DNA of 64,000 nt. Source: Melastoma dodecandrum (lineage: Eukaryota; Streptophyta; Magnoliopsida; Myrtales; Melastomataceae). Below the pieces are notes generated by a model. The model saw nothing but the letters and a program-made list of their open reading frames with translations, was not told where the DNA came from and searched no databases. A program made the translations under genes and the position numbers. The stretch spans positions 8,618,001 to 8,682,000 of the forward strand of contig JARUPY010000538.1 of the NCBI GenBank assembly GCA_029817715.1, written 5' to 3'. Within the stretch, counting starts at the first letter, position 1. Each line of letters opens with the position of its first letter. Positions 10,581 to 23,111 of this stretch are shown in pieces.

Positions 10581-11160
10581 ATGTGCCTCCATAAGGGGTT
10601 TGGTCCGAGGCCGGTGTAAAGACATATCACGGCCGAATTCAAGCTGAGAGTTGGAGTGAGATGTGGCTTCGGAAGAGTAGTAGGCCGCCGTGACCAGCAT
10701 GGGCTTCAAGGCGTCGGCGGGACCATTGGAGCATGTCGTCGATGCAAGGATGAGGGATAAGCATGGGAGTTTGCCACTTGCTGAAGGTGTCGTTGGTTGA
10801 TGGTGTAGTCCACTGTTAGACCCAGGGTCACCGAGGGGGCTGCTTCGAGAGGGTTGGACACCAAGCTCGGGATGCCGACAACTAAAAGTGACCGAGAAAG
10901 GAGGCATCTAGAAGAATCATGTTTTTTGTATTTTGGCTTCCCCAATTCCATTTTATCATGCCACGTATAAAAATAAATATTTTTTTGGAACAGCACCCGA
11001 AACAAAATTAGTTGCAACGAACTTTTCTCCAGCTCAAGTTGTCCCGCAGCTCCCTCCTCCCTCTTGCGCTCCTCCATCATCTCCTTCGTCAAGGTAAAGT
11101 CTTTAGTTAAGGCAGAACCCCCCGGCATCCCTCACCAGAGCTGCCGAAATTAGCTAGAGT
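10581..11160 (-). other. Coding-like but unrecognised minus-strand segment
   Basis: A 140-codon minus-strand frame (10706-11128) overlaps a second frame (10578-10907). The segment is less AT-rich than its right flank and contains VTLGLTVDYTI, but no family was recognised. It may be a decayed exon of a host gene next to El-1 or part of an unrelated element. Confidence 0.25.
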
Positions 11161-14100
11161 TGATGGAGTTAGAGCTGCTTCGGCTTTCAACATGATCCCG
11201 AGGATGAACCAATGCAAGGTTGTTTGGATCTTTGAAAGCGGCTGAAAGTTCAGGTTTGATATCCACTAAACCGACCTGATCGTTGATTCCACGATTTTCT
11301 TCTGCAATAAATTTCCGTTAATTTTTGTTAGTATATGGAATTGTTGTTTAATTCTCCATTGGACTCGCTCTACGCATTTGCAAACTCCATTGTTGATCAC
11401 AACAATTGTCTAAATAAGTTTGAACAACTTACTAATATGTCTGAACAGTTGACAAATGTCTGCGGTGACATATAGGAAATCACAGAGTCCCAGACATAAA
11501 ATTTTAGCCTTGACCATTAGATGCCAGTCGAATTAGCAATATTGGTCGAGTTAGTCATTGTCCTATTTGATGGGTTTCTACGCACACAGTGTAAGCAAAT
11601 TTTAATGAAACTGCGCAAAAAATCATCCAGGAAATTGTGATTCGTATAAATCTGTTCAAGAAAATACTTGTAGGGCATACCTTGCCTTTAGTCTAAATAC
11701 GCATACCAGTAGGAAGAAATCACTTCCAAATCATGACCGTCTTCAAGACTCAAGCGTGACTCTTCTTGCGGTATCCACGCACACGCACACGAACAATTTG
11801 TCCTTTGGTGCTAGCCCTTGAGACACGTCTGTTTTTCTTGGAAGCTAATTTCTAAGAGACTAAACGTCGTTTTAACCCTATGGCCAAAATCTCATTTTAT
11901 AATCTTGGAGAATATAATATTAAAATAAAAACATGTTATTTTTCTTTATTTATTTTATTTCTATGGACCAAACTTAGGCACTTGGGCCTTAGCACATATT
12001 GAATAAAATAAACCTCGGCCCGTCTAATAAGTTCACTCAAGAACCCATTAGCTTCCATTTATCCAAAATAAATTAATAATCCAATTAATTATGATTCTGG
12101 ATCAAATTCCAGTATCCACTAGAACTTAACATATTGTTCGTGATAACGTGCTATAGCGTGCGACCCTCTAGATTTGCGATCAAATTACACGGAGGTAGTG
12201 TAAGTCCATACACAAACTAAGGTAACCGACTAGCAACAGTTTTCAGTCATCCAACGTGATAGAATAATGGTCATGAACCATAAACCACTATGAACCGATT
12301 ACTGTGTAATTCAATCTCTTCATCTAACCGACATCCCAATTAGTTCGGCGCAAAATACATCATTACCAAACTAATTGTTTTACTTGATTACCAAGATATA
12401 ATAGACTCATTTGAATGTAAAACATTCATCCCATTACCATGGATTTTAGAGTCACTAATATCTCTACCTAGTGGCCTAGATGTCAACTCTCTAATCCAAA
12501 AGAGCGATGAATCCTATTTTGACTCAACACTATCCTCTCTAGGCTTTGTCACACACCCAACAATCGTATTACTCACAATCCGGTTAAAGACTGCTTTTAA
12601 TGACGTCAAATCGTATAAACTCCACGCATTGAATAAATGAAGGTATCAAACCAAAAGATTAGTTGCACTCGTCCATAAAGAGGATTGACCATTAATGTTC
12701 AATATGTGGTATCATCTTAAACGGGTCGTGACCGGTATCTCTAATCTCAGGATATCCCTAAGTATAACATGATCTATCTTGATCTCAGTTATACTCAGCG
12801 ATGATCTAGATGTCCATGTCCTCTCTAAACATCTATCCGATCACGGACTACTTTAGATTAATATACTCATGAAATCTGTGGGACTTTATCTTAAACAATT
12901 TTACGTGCAGAAAGGTAAAATAATCAATGACAAATACATGCCTTTATTAATTATTTATCCACAAATATAAGAAAGTGTCTTGGCATATAAGTGCACACAC
13001 TAACACTATTTGCCTTTGGCTACTGATTCGTTAGCTTGTCCATATCGGTTTGGTTCTTGGTTGTACTTGAACTTCTATTTGGCCGTTTTGAGTTAGTTGA
13101 CATCTCCATCGTGTGTATTTCTGATTCAGATGATGGTTCATTCATATTCTCTTCGGTTTAATCACTGGTTTATCCATGGAATTTCGACTTTGGTATCTCT
13201 AAGTTATCCTTTTATCTGGTCGCTTATTGGTCGGTTCACATGTTAACTCAACTCGTTTTCGTTTTTTTTATTCAGCGTTGAGTTAGTCATGGTTGATCAA
13301 TTCAGCCACCGATTGCTAATATTGCTTTAAAAAAAGCCCCTGTTATTCCGTTTCTGCATCAATTGCGCTTTTGTTCATTCTAACTGTCCAAATGGTTAGG
13401 ATATTGATACAATTTCTGTACCACTGGTAAGTGTGTTTATCCTGTGTTTCGCTATTGCCATCGATTTTTCGAAGACATCGTTGGTTCGCTTGCAATGGGA
13501 CTATCTGGTCCCCTTAGCTGTCGATTCATTCCCCACCGGATTGGTTTGTCCCGGTGATTCTAGTAACTCGAGTTACCGATCAGCTCATGACCATTTTAGA
13601 TTAGTCAACATCTTACTTAAGTTTGACTAGTGTGCGAGTCTTATGTTTGGTTGTTTAGATTTAGAATTCCCTGATTAACGTCTACCTGTGGGTCTGCCAT
13701 TAACTTTTTTTTTTACTAGGAATTCTTGGTTTGCTCATGAATTCCTTAGTTGGCTGACTAAATCTCATTGATAGTTCGCATATGTTTGAGAATTTTTCGT
13801 CACATTCATTTTTTAATTCCTTGCTTTCCTTTCCCTTTTACTTCGTTGCAAGCGACCAATGAAATGAGATAGGAAAGAAGTATCTTGGATCAAATATCAA
13901 GCTTATATGTCATCAGAGGTCTGGTCGAACCCCCGAAGACCCGGGAAACAAGATTCCCGCGAATGTGAGTAATTTCACCACAGTTTGATTTTATTGACAT
14001 AGGTTTGATGTCTTTCTCTTGTCTTTCTCTTCTCCTTGCTTGTCCTTACATGTTGGGACATGATTCGAACTCCCATCGGACGAAGGCAACGTTGGTAAGT

Positions 14101-15239
14101 GGAGGTGAATCTCGGATCAGCCTACGCTAGTGTTTGTATTTCATGTCAAACTTTTCGCTTGCATGTTGAAATTGAACGAAACCACCTGCATTGGATTCTT
14201 AACCTAAATACAAACTTAACAAGACTAACCAAGCATGATTTGGAGTCTTGAGCTATGATGTTCGATTAAACACTAAAACAGTGTCAGTTTCTAATAAATC
14301 ATGTGCTTACGGTTGATCTTTTGTTTCACGAATTGATGTAAACTTGCATAAAACTCATAATATTAGGTGCTTCTTTTATTTGGTGGCTTAATAATCCATA
14401 TTTGTCGAGTTATGCATGTTTCAGTGTTGTGAACAAGTTAATTTTGCTTCGGATTTACCTTCCTCTACATGACGGAAGTACACATTTTCACTTATATCTT
14501 GAGTTTGGAATGTCAAGGTAATTTGTATTTGTAACTTGAATAGCTTTGTTTTGAGTGTTAGAATGCATGATTCCATGCTCAGAGATGAAAGTTATCTATT
14601 ATTTGTGACTGTTCAAATAAGTCGCTGCACAAATTCGCATTTTAATCATTGCTTATTTACCGGATGATTTTATTGCAATATTGTTCCACATTAATTTTGT
14701 TTGGATACCCACTCCTACATTGAGGTTGAGGGATTATCATTCATATCCTGTATTGATCGTTTAAATTTTCATACTTGTTTGATAAGGCACTTACATTGAT
14801 TGTCCATTTTGAGATGATTCGTCCATGTTAATTATCTTATGAAGACGTGATTTCATTTGCTAATTCAGGCATTCATTTCTCTTATTGTTCTCACATGTGA
14901 AAATGACCCGCGTCACACGGGATGCATTCGCGGTTAAAGGGTGCGAACCAATCACGTAAGTCTCATTCCGACTTACCCGGTTAATTCTAATTGATGTCTA
15001 CATTTCAATTAGAATTTATTGACTGCATCCATATTCCATTTTTTTATTTACATGTACATTATCCATCCACCTACCAGCACTCGACAAGACAATTTTCGAA
15101 GACATATCACACTAGACGAAATTCTAGAAGACGTGTGTAATAGACCGCTTGTGTAAAAATCGCGATGAATGAAAACCTTAAAGCGGCCCCAACCGTCAAA
15201 TTTAAGGTACATGAGGGAAGGTGCGTCCTTCCCGATTTT
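11161..15239. other. Long gene-free stretch, probably old retroelement sequence
   Basis: No gag-pol motif or RNA gene was found. On the minus strand 13007 reads TGTTAGTGTGTGCAC, which could be the start of an LTR running left, but no end or partner was identified. The open frame at 13433-13630 is short and unlike any family known to me. Confidence 0.35.
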
Positions 15240-15600
15240 CTATTTTTCACTTGTAACAGGTCGTGGGCCTAGGTGCTTAGGCCCACGGTTACCACCCTTT
15301 CCTACCTATTTGATCTAAATAATTATATGTGATTATGCATGTGATCATCACATATGAGTTCCGGTTCAACGTCCGAATCGGGTCTAAGCACGTAACCCAA
15401 CGACATGAATCTGGGCCTAAAAGCCCAGACCTGGTCCAATACCCGTAACAGGAAACTTTTTGAGAGCATCACCACCTCTTCTTCGCATGTTTGAGTTAGA
15501 GAGTAAGTAGAAATTCCCAAACCTTCTTAGGTTTTTTGACTTTATACCACTTTTTAAATAAACTGGGTGACAACTCCATTTTAGCTTACCTAAGTTAAGC
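15240..15600 (-). other. Retroelement leader-like segment with strong hairpin
   Basis: On the minus strand the block near 15585-15530 (GGAGTTGTCACCCAG, AAGTGGTATAAA, CCTAAGAAGG) resembles the GGAGTCGCCAC leader seen in large non-autonomous plant LTR elements, and the plus-strand segment at 3895-3990. A hairpin lies at 15262-15287: CGTGGGCCTA and TAGGCCCACG are exact complements around a 6-nt loop. A further GTAAC/GTTAC pair outside it extends the stem. Confidence 0.4.
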
Positions 15601-15839
15601 GAGAAACATGTTATATACAGAGCCACGAACGATCACAGTCCTCCTTTTGTTCCCTTTTGGATCACGCTCTGCCTTTCGTCGGTCACCCTTTGGATGACCG
15701 AGCGAGGGCTTGGGCAGGCTCGTCGGGAATGGGCAGGAGTGGTGTACACCAAGATATGAGTAAGCGCAAGAAAGAAAATAATTAATGTAAGATGCTGGGT
15801 GAATGAAACATACATGCAACGAAATCATTTTTAGGAGAA

Positions 15840-15961
15840 GTTCTCATTTATGTCGTCTCGAATAGGGAAGATGTTCTTTCCGGTGGAAATGAGGCCAAGG
15901 TTGAGGCAGGAATTTCCATCTCGATATTCGCCTCTGAGTCATGATTCGCCATTGGAGATAC
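15840..15961 (-). pseudogene. PMD copy A, downstream fragment left of El-2
   Basis: This is the continuation of PMD copy A across the El-2 insertion. The minus-strand frame reads ANHDSEANIEMEIP...LFETT and then stops. The same 5-bp GATAC (15957-15961) recurs at 21443-21447 on the other side of El-2, which shows the two flanks were once joined. By analogy with copy B it corresponds to the acidic C-terminal region. Low complexity makes the reading less certain than the core. Confidence 0.5.
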
Positions 15962-16604
15962 TGATGCGAGTTGGTTTGAGCAAGGCCGAGTCGCGATCAA
16001 GTCGAGAAGAGCAATCGCGACGAGGAGCACCTTTACGTTGTTGAAGTGGTCGAGTTGATTCATTAACTCGAGACGACCAGAGTTATCTCGAGATCGAGAA
16101 GCGTCTAGAGATCAAGCATCGGTCGCTCTAGGCTCGAGAAAATTTCAAGTTGTGGCTCACGTAAACTAAGGCCAGCCGACGTGAGGCCTAGTTTCCTTAG
16201 TTATTACTTTTGGTTTTTCTATTTTACACCTAATTAGGTGTTATGGTTAGCCCACTTTTGGTCCTCTATAAATAGGACTCTTTTATTTAGGTTTAAGAGA
16301 ACCTTTTGAACTTTTTACTCAAATTTGACAGCGATCAAGTTCTTGCTTGATTTTTGCACAACTTCTCTTATTGTTTGGTGGAATCCAAGCGTGGCAAGAT
16401 TTTATCCGAGCGTTCCCATAATCAGTGATGTTTATGTGTGTCGTTGTATGGCGTTCAACCCTCGTGACAGTCCCAATGTTGCTTAGGCTCCGTGGCAGTC
16501 CGAGTCCGATCCTTCTCGTTCGTTTTGATTTGTTTACGTCGTTCCCGTTTTGTGCGTTTTCACTAGCATAGCTATCTTTCCGTTTCCGTGATGGTAGCAC
16601 ATCA
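15962..16604 (+). repeat. El-2 5' LTR
   Basis: Runs from TGATGCGAG to GTAGCACATCA, followed two bases later by the primer-binding site. A TATAAATAG box at 16267-16275 is a plausible U3 promoter. It aligns with 20804-21442 through the whole length with moderate divergence. Confidence 0.9.
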
Positions 16605-16606
16605 GT

Positions 16607-16618
16607 TGGTATCATAGC
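16607..16618 (+). other. El-2 primer-binding site
   Basis: TGGTATCATAGC matches the tRNA-iMet-complementary TGGTATCAGAGC except for one base, and starts two bases after the LTR. Confidence 0.85.
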
Positions 16619-16736
16619 GCACAGTTGTTGGAGATCACCGGTTGTTGGAGAGCGCTGGGTGTTGGAAAGTGCAAGATTGTTGAGAGCGTCTGGTTGTTTA
16701 GAACGTTAGGTTACAGTAGAGCGCACGATTGAAGTG

Positions 16737-17700
16737 ATGGCGAACAGATTCCGACGTGGGATGACGTTGAAGAAGGCCCGTTCGACTCGTTTAGAACAGG
16801 AGGTTCACGAGTTGCGTCATCATATGCAGTAGCTCCTATAAGAAGGGAGGCCACCTGAACTACAGTCTCCTCGATATTTTGTGGATGCGTAAGAAAATCC
16901 GTTTATGTATAGATATGGGGACGAGGAGAGCCTAGGCGATCAACTCGGGGCGAGGAGAGTTCGAGGAGGCAAACTCGAGACCGTCCACCCGCACGTCCTA
17001 TTAATATTCGATTTGACATTTTCGAATTTGAAGGAAGGATAGACCCCGAGGAGTTTCTCGAATGGCTTCTTGCCACTGAGAGAGTGTTCGATTATAAGGA
17101 GGCTCCTGAGGAAAGGCAAGTCAAGGTGACAGCCCTTCGACTTCAAAAGTGCGCTAGTTTATGGTGGGAGAATTTGAATCAGCAGCGTCGTCAAGAAAGG
17201 AATGAGAAGATTCGCTCGTGGGAAAAAATGAAACGGGAGATGAACGAGAGGTTTCTGCCCAACAGTATCAACACGACTTGTTCCTCAGATTGAACTCGCT
17301 TCACAAGTCTTCGAGTGTTTTTGAGTACACTCGGCAGTTCGAGCAATTGATGCTCCAATGTGATATAACTGAATACCCTAAGCAAACCATTGCTAGGTAT
17401 ATTAAAGGGCTGAAAACCCAGGTGGCATATGTTGTCGAGTTGTAGCCTTTATTGGAGTTTCGCGGATGTAGGCAGCCTAGCCCATAAAGTCGAGAAGCAA
17501 AATGCTAGGAGAACACTTGTGAGGCTGGCTATGAGGAACACTCCTTTTAGCAAAGGGAGTTCATCCTCGAGAACTCCAATCTCGAGTAAGGACAAGGCCC
17601 AGGTTGAAGTTCGGCCACCCCCCACATACTAGTGCCTCGAGAAAGTGTTTTAAGTGCCAAGGATTGGGCATATAGCTTCCGAGTGCGCGAATCGACAAAT
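16737..17700 (+). pseudogene. El-2 gag
   Basis: Starts at ATG 16737 (MANRFRRGMTLKKARSTRLE) and hits a stop within 35 codons. Later frames carry the capsid-like DPEEFLEWL...WWENLNQQRRQ block (17000-17293) and FEYTRQFEQLMLQCD (17218-17445). The CCHC knuckle near 17640-17690 (CFKCQGLG then HIASEC) is split by a one-base loss, so the finger is not read in one frame. Several stops make this a dead gag. Confidence 0.8.
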
Positions 17701-17878
17701 TGTTACCATTATTGAGCTTTCGGACGATGATCAAAGGAGAACCCATTTGGGATGCCAAGGAAAAATTGGTGGAGGAACCCGATGAGGATGAGTTGTTGGT
17801 GATTCGAAGGCCATTAAAGCAAAAATAGCGCCCAAAAAAGTTGATTAGAGGGAGAGGATCTTTCAGACCTGATGCACT

Positions 17879-18202
17879 GTGCTGGGAAAGGTGTGTCACG
17901 TGATTGTTGACGGTGGGAGTTGCACTAATGTGGCTTTTACTTCCATGATCGAGAAACTAGAGTTATCGACTAAGCCACATCCTCGACCATATAAGCTCCA
18001 ATGGTTGAGCAAAGAGAATGATCTAAGGGTGCCTAAGCAGGTGTTGGTCTCGTTGATGATTGGTCAGAACTACAAAGACACAGTGACTTGCGATGTAGTA
18101 CCGATGAATGCATGTCACTTGTTATTGGGAAGGCTGTGGCAATATGATCAGCGAAGAGTTTATGATGGGTACAAGAATACATATTCCATCACTATCGACT
18201 AG
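17879..18202 (+). pseudogene. El-2 aspartic protease
   Basis: The active-site block VIVDGGSCTNVAF is intact. It is followed by KLELSTKPHPRPYKLQWL and the HLLLGRLWQYDQR motif typical of this protease type. The frame ends at a stop before the protease-RT linker. Confidence 0.82.
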
Positions 18203-18389
18203 AAGAAGATTACGCTTCTTCCCTTGACCACACAAGCTCTAGCCGAACTGTTATCTCCATATCAAACTCGAGAAGTCAGTTCAAAGTTTATTGAGTTGAC
18301 TCGAGCTATTCGAGAGGAGAAGTATGTGTATATGTTGATCTTGTTCGAGGATGGAAAGAGCAGGCCTCAATGTTGCCACCTCGAGTTCG

Positions 18390-19640
18390 AGAACTTTTAC
18401 AAGAATTCGAGGATGTGTTTCCCAAAGAGATGCCGGGAGGACTTCCTCCGCTGAGGGACATACAACATCAGATCGACCTCATTCCTTGAGTGTCGCTGCC
18501 TAATCGACCTGTGTATCGATGTAATCCCGACAAGGCGAGAGCTGTAGTGACAGGTCGATGAGCTCATTGAACGATTCTTTGTTCGAGAGAGCCTCAGCTC
18601 GTGTTTCGTTCCCGCTATCTTGGTTCCCAAGAAGGATGGTTCATGGCGGATGTGTGTCGACAGTCGAACAATAAATAAGATCACCATCAAGTATCGATTT
18701 CCCATTCCTCGACTTGATGATATGCTCCATGGGTTGCATGGATCGACAGTATTCTCAAAGGTGGACCTACGAAGTGGATATCACTAGATTCGGACAAAGG
18801 AGGGAGATGAGTGGAAGACGGCATTCAAAACCAAATTCGTGTTGTACGAGTGGATGGTTTTGCCGTTTGGTCTCTCGAATGTGCCGAGTACCTTCATGCG
18901 ACTGATGAACCAGGTGTTTCGTCCTTTCATTGGCAAATTCATGGTTGTTTATTTTGATGATATTCTTGTATATAGCTGCAATGAGGAGGAGTACATTGAA
19001 CACCTTAGACAGTTGTTCAAGAAGTTGAGGGAACAACAACTATTCGGGAACAACAAGAAGTGCGAGTTCTCGACTTCCAAATTTGTCTTTTTGGGGTACG
19101 TCATATCGAGAGAATGAATTTAGGTGGATGATAGTAAAGTAGTTGCTATTTGAGATTGGCCTATTCCCAAGACAGCTCATTCTACCGGAGATTTATCAAG
19201 GACTTCAGTTTAATTGCAGCCCCGCTAACGGAGTGTTTGAAGGCGATGACTTTCAAGTGGACTCCTGCGGCTCAATCTAGTTTCGAGTTGCTCAATAGTC
19301 GTTTATGCGAAGCGCCTGTATTGGCACTCCCTGACTTCAAGAAGGTGTTGCAAGTCGAGTGTGACGTCTCATGAGTAGGGATTGGTAGGCGTGTTGTAGC
19401 AAGAGGGTCGACCAGTTTCATACTTTAGCGAGAAGTTAAATGGATATCGATTAAATTACTCGACCTATGATAAAGAGTTTTATGCTATCATTCGTTCACT
19501 CGAGACATGGAGTCACTATCTGATGCCCAAGAAGTTCGTTCTTCATACTGATCATGAGTCTTTAAAGCATATTAATGGGCAGGCAAAGCTTAACCGACGA
19601 CATACAAAGTGGGTGGAATTTCTTTAATCATTCACTTTCG
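18390..19640 (+). pseudogene. El-2 reverse transcriptase and RNase H
   Basis: Frames in series cover the RT N-terminal region (PPLRDIQHQIDL, then SLPNRPVYRCNP), [23 protein letters not shown], and at 18839-19117 the palm with [13 protein letters not shown] and an intact YFDDILVYS. RNase H follows with WTPAAQSSFELL and a decayed VECDVS region, then [15 protein letters not shown] sequence near 19550-19585. The catalytic YFDD survives, but stops at 18489, near 18785 and near 19375 destroy the polyprotein. Confidence 0.85.
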
Positions 19641-19642
19641 TC

Positions 19643-20830
19643 TTGAAGCATAAGCCGGGAGTGAAGAATGTCGTAGCATATGCATTGTCGAGAAAATCAA
19701 CTCTTATGGCCAGGATGGAATTGAAGTTGATCGAATTGGAGATGTTGAAAGAGTTTTACCCGACAGGGGTAGACTTCGGAGAGGTGTATAAGGGATGTCT
19801 CGAGAAGCCTATTGAGCATTATCATCTATCCGATGGCTTTCGGTTTAGAGGAGTGAGGTTATCCATCCCTCGAAGTTCCATTCGAGGGCATCTTATTCAA
19901 GAGGTACATGGAGGAGGACTCGTTTACCATTTAGGAGTTGAAAACACTCTTGAGATGTTTCAGGAACATTTGTACTGGCCTCGAATGGCTAAGGACGTAC
20001 ACAATTTGGTCCGACATTGCGCAACCTGTCAATGCGCAAAGAGTCACATCCAGCCCTATGGCTGAACGTCCATGGGAGCATGTGAGCATGAATTTCGTCC
20101 TTGGATTGCGCCGAACACAAGGCAGAAGGGCTCGATCAAGGTTGTTTCTCATGTGGAATATCTTTATTTTCGAGAAATCGTTCGTCAGCATGGGGTCCCA
20201 TCATCGACCGTGTTGGATCGATATGCTAAGTTCTTGAGCTATTTCTAGAAGACACTTGCCATCCATCGACAAATGGGCAAACTGAGGTGGTGAACATGAC
20301 TCTGGGAAGCCTGCTTCGAGCTATGGTGTTTAAGAATCAGAAGGATTTACATTAAGCTCGCTCAAGCTGAGTTCTCTAACAATCGTGCCCCTCATTCGAC
20401 TCTTCGAGCTACATCATTCGAAATGGTGTATGGTGTTAACCCGAGAATCCCAGTCGAGTTACTACCAATGCCTAGTAAAGGTATACTCGAGAAGGATGCG
20501 GTTCGACGAGCTGCAAAGGTGTTAATGCTCCATACAAATATTCAAACCCTTATTGAACAACATAATGAGAAGTACGAGTCTAAGGTGAACCAGGAGATCT
20601 TGTCTGGATTAACTTGAGAAAGGAGAGGTTTCCAACAAGGAAGAAGAATAAGCTCATGCCAGGGCCGATGGTCCTTTCCGAGTCATTAAGAGGATGAACA
20701 ACAATGCTTATAAGATCGACTTGCCAGGGGAGTATGGAATGTCGGCGACATTCAATGTCCAGGATGTCGCCTTATATGAGGATGACGAAGAACCCCTTAA
20801 TTTCAGGAGGTTGGATTGAGCAAGGCTCAG
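19643..20830 (+). pseudogene. El-2 integrase, core collapsed
   Basis: The HHCC finger (19643-20065; HLIQEVHGGG...CATCQCAKS) is recognisable. The catalytic core after [14 protein letters not shown] is much shorter than normal: the stretch from the first Asp to HGVP is mostly deleted. The C-terminal domain resumes around 20290-20830 (FEMVYGVNPRIPVELLP, later KIDLPGEYGMSATFNVQD in another frame). It runs up to the 3' LTR. Confidence 0.8.
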
Positions 20831-21442
20831 TCGAGAACAAGTCGAGAGGAGCGCTCGAGACTAGGAGCACCTTTACGCTGTTGAAGTGGTCGAGTTAATT
20901 CGTTAACTCGAGAAGACGGGAGTTTATCTTGAGATCGAGAAGCGTCTCGAGATCAAGCATTAGTCGCTCCAGGTTCGAGAAAACTACAAGTCAAGCCCAG
21001 TTTCCTTCGTTATTACTTTTTGGGACTTGTTCGTAATTAGCTTTTGGTTTTACTATTTTGGGCTTAATTAGGAGTTAGGGTTAACCCACTTTTGGTCCTC
21101 TATAAATAGGACTCTTGTGTTTAGGTTTAAGAGAACCTTTTTAACTTTTTACCCGAATTTGGCAGCCGTCAAGATCTAGTTTGAACTTTGCACAACTTCT
21201 CCTATCATTTGGTGGATTCCAAGTGTGACGAGATTTTATCCGAGCATTCCCATAACCGATGGTGTTTCTTTATGCCGTTGTATGGCGTTCAACCCTCGTG
21301 ATAGTCCCGGTGGTGCTTAGGCTGTACCCGTAGTGGTCCGAGTCCTATCCTTTTCATTCGTTTCGGTTTGTTTACATCGTTCCCATTTTGTGCACTTTCG
21401 CCGGCGTAGCTATTTTCCCGTTTCCGTGGTGGTAGCGCATCA
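20804..21442 (+). repeat. El-2 3' LTR
   Basis: Direct copy of the 5' LTR with TATAAATAG at 21101-21109 and the terminal CGCATCA at 21436-21442. Its first few bases have diverged from TGATGCGAG, so the exact start lies between 20804 and 20811. Confidence 0.87.
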
Positions 21443-21447
21443 GATAC

Positions 21448-23111
21448 TTTCTCAAGGAAGGATGGAGCAGATACCATTTTTGGCGGAGACGAGGCATGAG
21501 CTTCCGTCTCCTTGCTCGTCTCTAAGTCATAGAGCACAAGTTGCTCGAGAATAGGCTTTGCCCTTCTCTTACTGACTCATTTTTGCCTTTTACCCGAAGG
21601 TTATTCCTCCTCGTTCTCGTCATTGTAGTCTTTTCTCGAGGGTCGATCGTCTCGAGACTTGGTTTGCATCTCTGCATGGACTTCAAATAATTTCTCAAGA
21701 TTCTATTCCTCAAGATTGTCATCGATTTCTAGTTGTACTTTGGCGACTTGTGCCTTGCGATTCTTCTTAGGTCACTCTAGAGGAGGGATTTCGACAGTCG
21801 TAGACTCAAGGGGAAGAATCCACATCTCGATCTTTACCTCAACTACATCAGAAATAATACATTGGGTCAAGATGGTATGAAACAATTTACTCTTAGGATT
21901 GAGTTTGGGAATATAGAGGTCATTTAGAGGAGCATTGAAAATAGTCATGATGTCTTGCATCTCAAATCATGTTATTGTCCAAGAACGCATGAACAACTCG
22001 ATGGCGTAGATCTTGAAATTCCTCAAATAGGGAAAGTCAATCGGGGGAATCTCGACCCGAGACATCACCTCAGCTACTCTCTTGAATGGCACTCTTGATG
22101 ACTTGCCTCGAATGAAATCGTTGTACGACCTCCAAAGGGGAACACTTATGCCTTGAAAAAAATCAAGTTGTCAAGTACATAATTGAGGGTCGTAGACTTC
22201 AATTATGAAGTTTTTCTTGTCCACGCCTACAAGGTCTCGAGGTGTTAGGACTCTATCCCAATATTGATACGTGTGAAGCTCGTTTCGAAGAGAGTAGAAT
22301 CTGTTGTCTACTAGGTAGGGAGTTCACTCATGATCCTCGCTAAGATCGACAATCTTGTGCATCAAGGCAATTGTAGCCTCGGAGGACCAGTTGTTAGAAT
22401 TCTCGCATTAGCTTATCACTATCTTGAGATCAATGCACCCCGGGCTGACAATAACTGATCTGTTAAAGGAAGCAAGATTGGGAAACCAGACGTGTGCCCA
22501 TAGATGTAAAAGCCATATAGGCCCTCCTGACAGGTAAGCTAGAAAACCTTTTCCCAACTTGAAGTCGGAAGAATATCTGAGACTCCGATATAACAATTAA
22601 AGAATAAAAGGTGCAAAGCCACTGTCCATTTGAAATCTACCAAGAAATTGATGATCCAAGACATATACACGGTGGCTTGTTTCCCGGGACAGTGGATTAT
22701 ATATTTGCTCAACCACTTGAAATAGAACTCGAACTCTTGTTATGGACCCCATGCATTAAGTCCTTTCGTCTTGTATAACTCTATGTGTTTCGAGACACTA
22801 TTGTGGATCTTGTGGGCACACTTGAATTCGTCCTCTGTCATCTCGTGAAGACACGACACCCCCATTGTAGAGCAGCCAGTCAAGAAAACGTTGAGAGTTG
22901 AGTTCCAAAAAACGATCAAACTAGCACAGTTTTTATGATCGTATGCCTTCATTTTTCTCAAGATGGTCACTAAATTCTACGGGCCCAAGCAGTGAAGCTT
23001 TTTCTCCAATCTCTCAATCACCCCGTTCGTAGAAAGAAAACCGATGTGTTCCCTTAGATTGTTCCAGTTGACTAGCGCTAAGAAATCTGGGCGACACACT
23101 AGAAAAGAGTT
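21448..23111 (-). pseudogene. PMD copy A, core region (plant mobile domain protein)
   Basis: Minus-strand fragments read in order: VCRPDFLALVNW and REHIGFLSTNG (about 23100-23020), CASLIVFWNSTLNVFLTGCSTMG (22930-22860), then after frame breaks PGKQ, MSWIINFLVDF, GGPIWLLHLWAHVWFPNL (about 22540-22480), YWDRVLTPRDLVGVD, and IMTIFNAPLNDLYIPKLNPK (about 21955-21895). The GGPxWLLxLW block and overall order suit the PMD (aminotransferase-like) family known from MAIN/MAIL1 and plant transposons. An intron seems to start after AAGA at 21891 (GT at 21890-21889). Multiple stops show it is dead. El-2 cuts its 3' part and El-3 its 5' part. Confidence 0.68.

Larger units (their letters stand above)
15962..21442 (+). 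mobile_element. El-2: Ty3/gypsy element with GATAC target duplication
   Basis: Plus-strand element with LTRs 15962-16604 and about 20804-21442. It has perfect TGATGCG/CGCATCA outer ends, an initiator-Met primer-binding site at 16607-16618, and 5-bp target duplications GATAC at 15957-15961 and 21443-21447. Gag, protease, RT, RNase H and integrase fragments lie in normal order but are broken by many stops, a frameshift in the zinc knuckle and a shrunken integrase core. It interrupts the minus-strand PMD copy A. The protease belongs to the DGGSCTN type shared with El-3 and El-4; the clade is left open. Confidence 0.93.

Noticed and set aside
5147..10585. Target-site duplication for El-1
   Set aside because: Flanks GGCTG and ATGTG do not match under the LTR boundaries chosen, and shifting the boundaries did not produce one.
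11700..13010. A minus-strand LTR beginning TGTTAGTGTG
   Set aside because: Only one end was seen, with no polypurine tract, primer site or second copy in the window.
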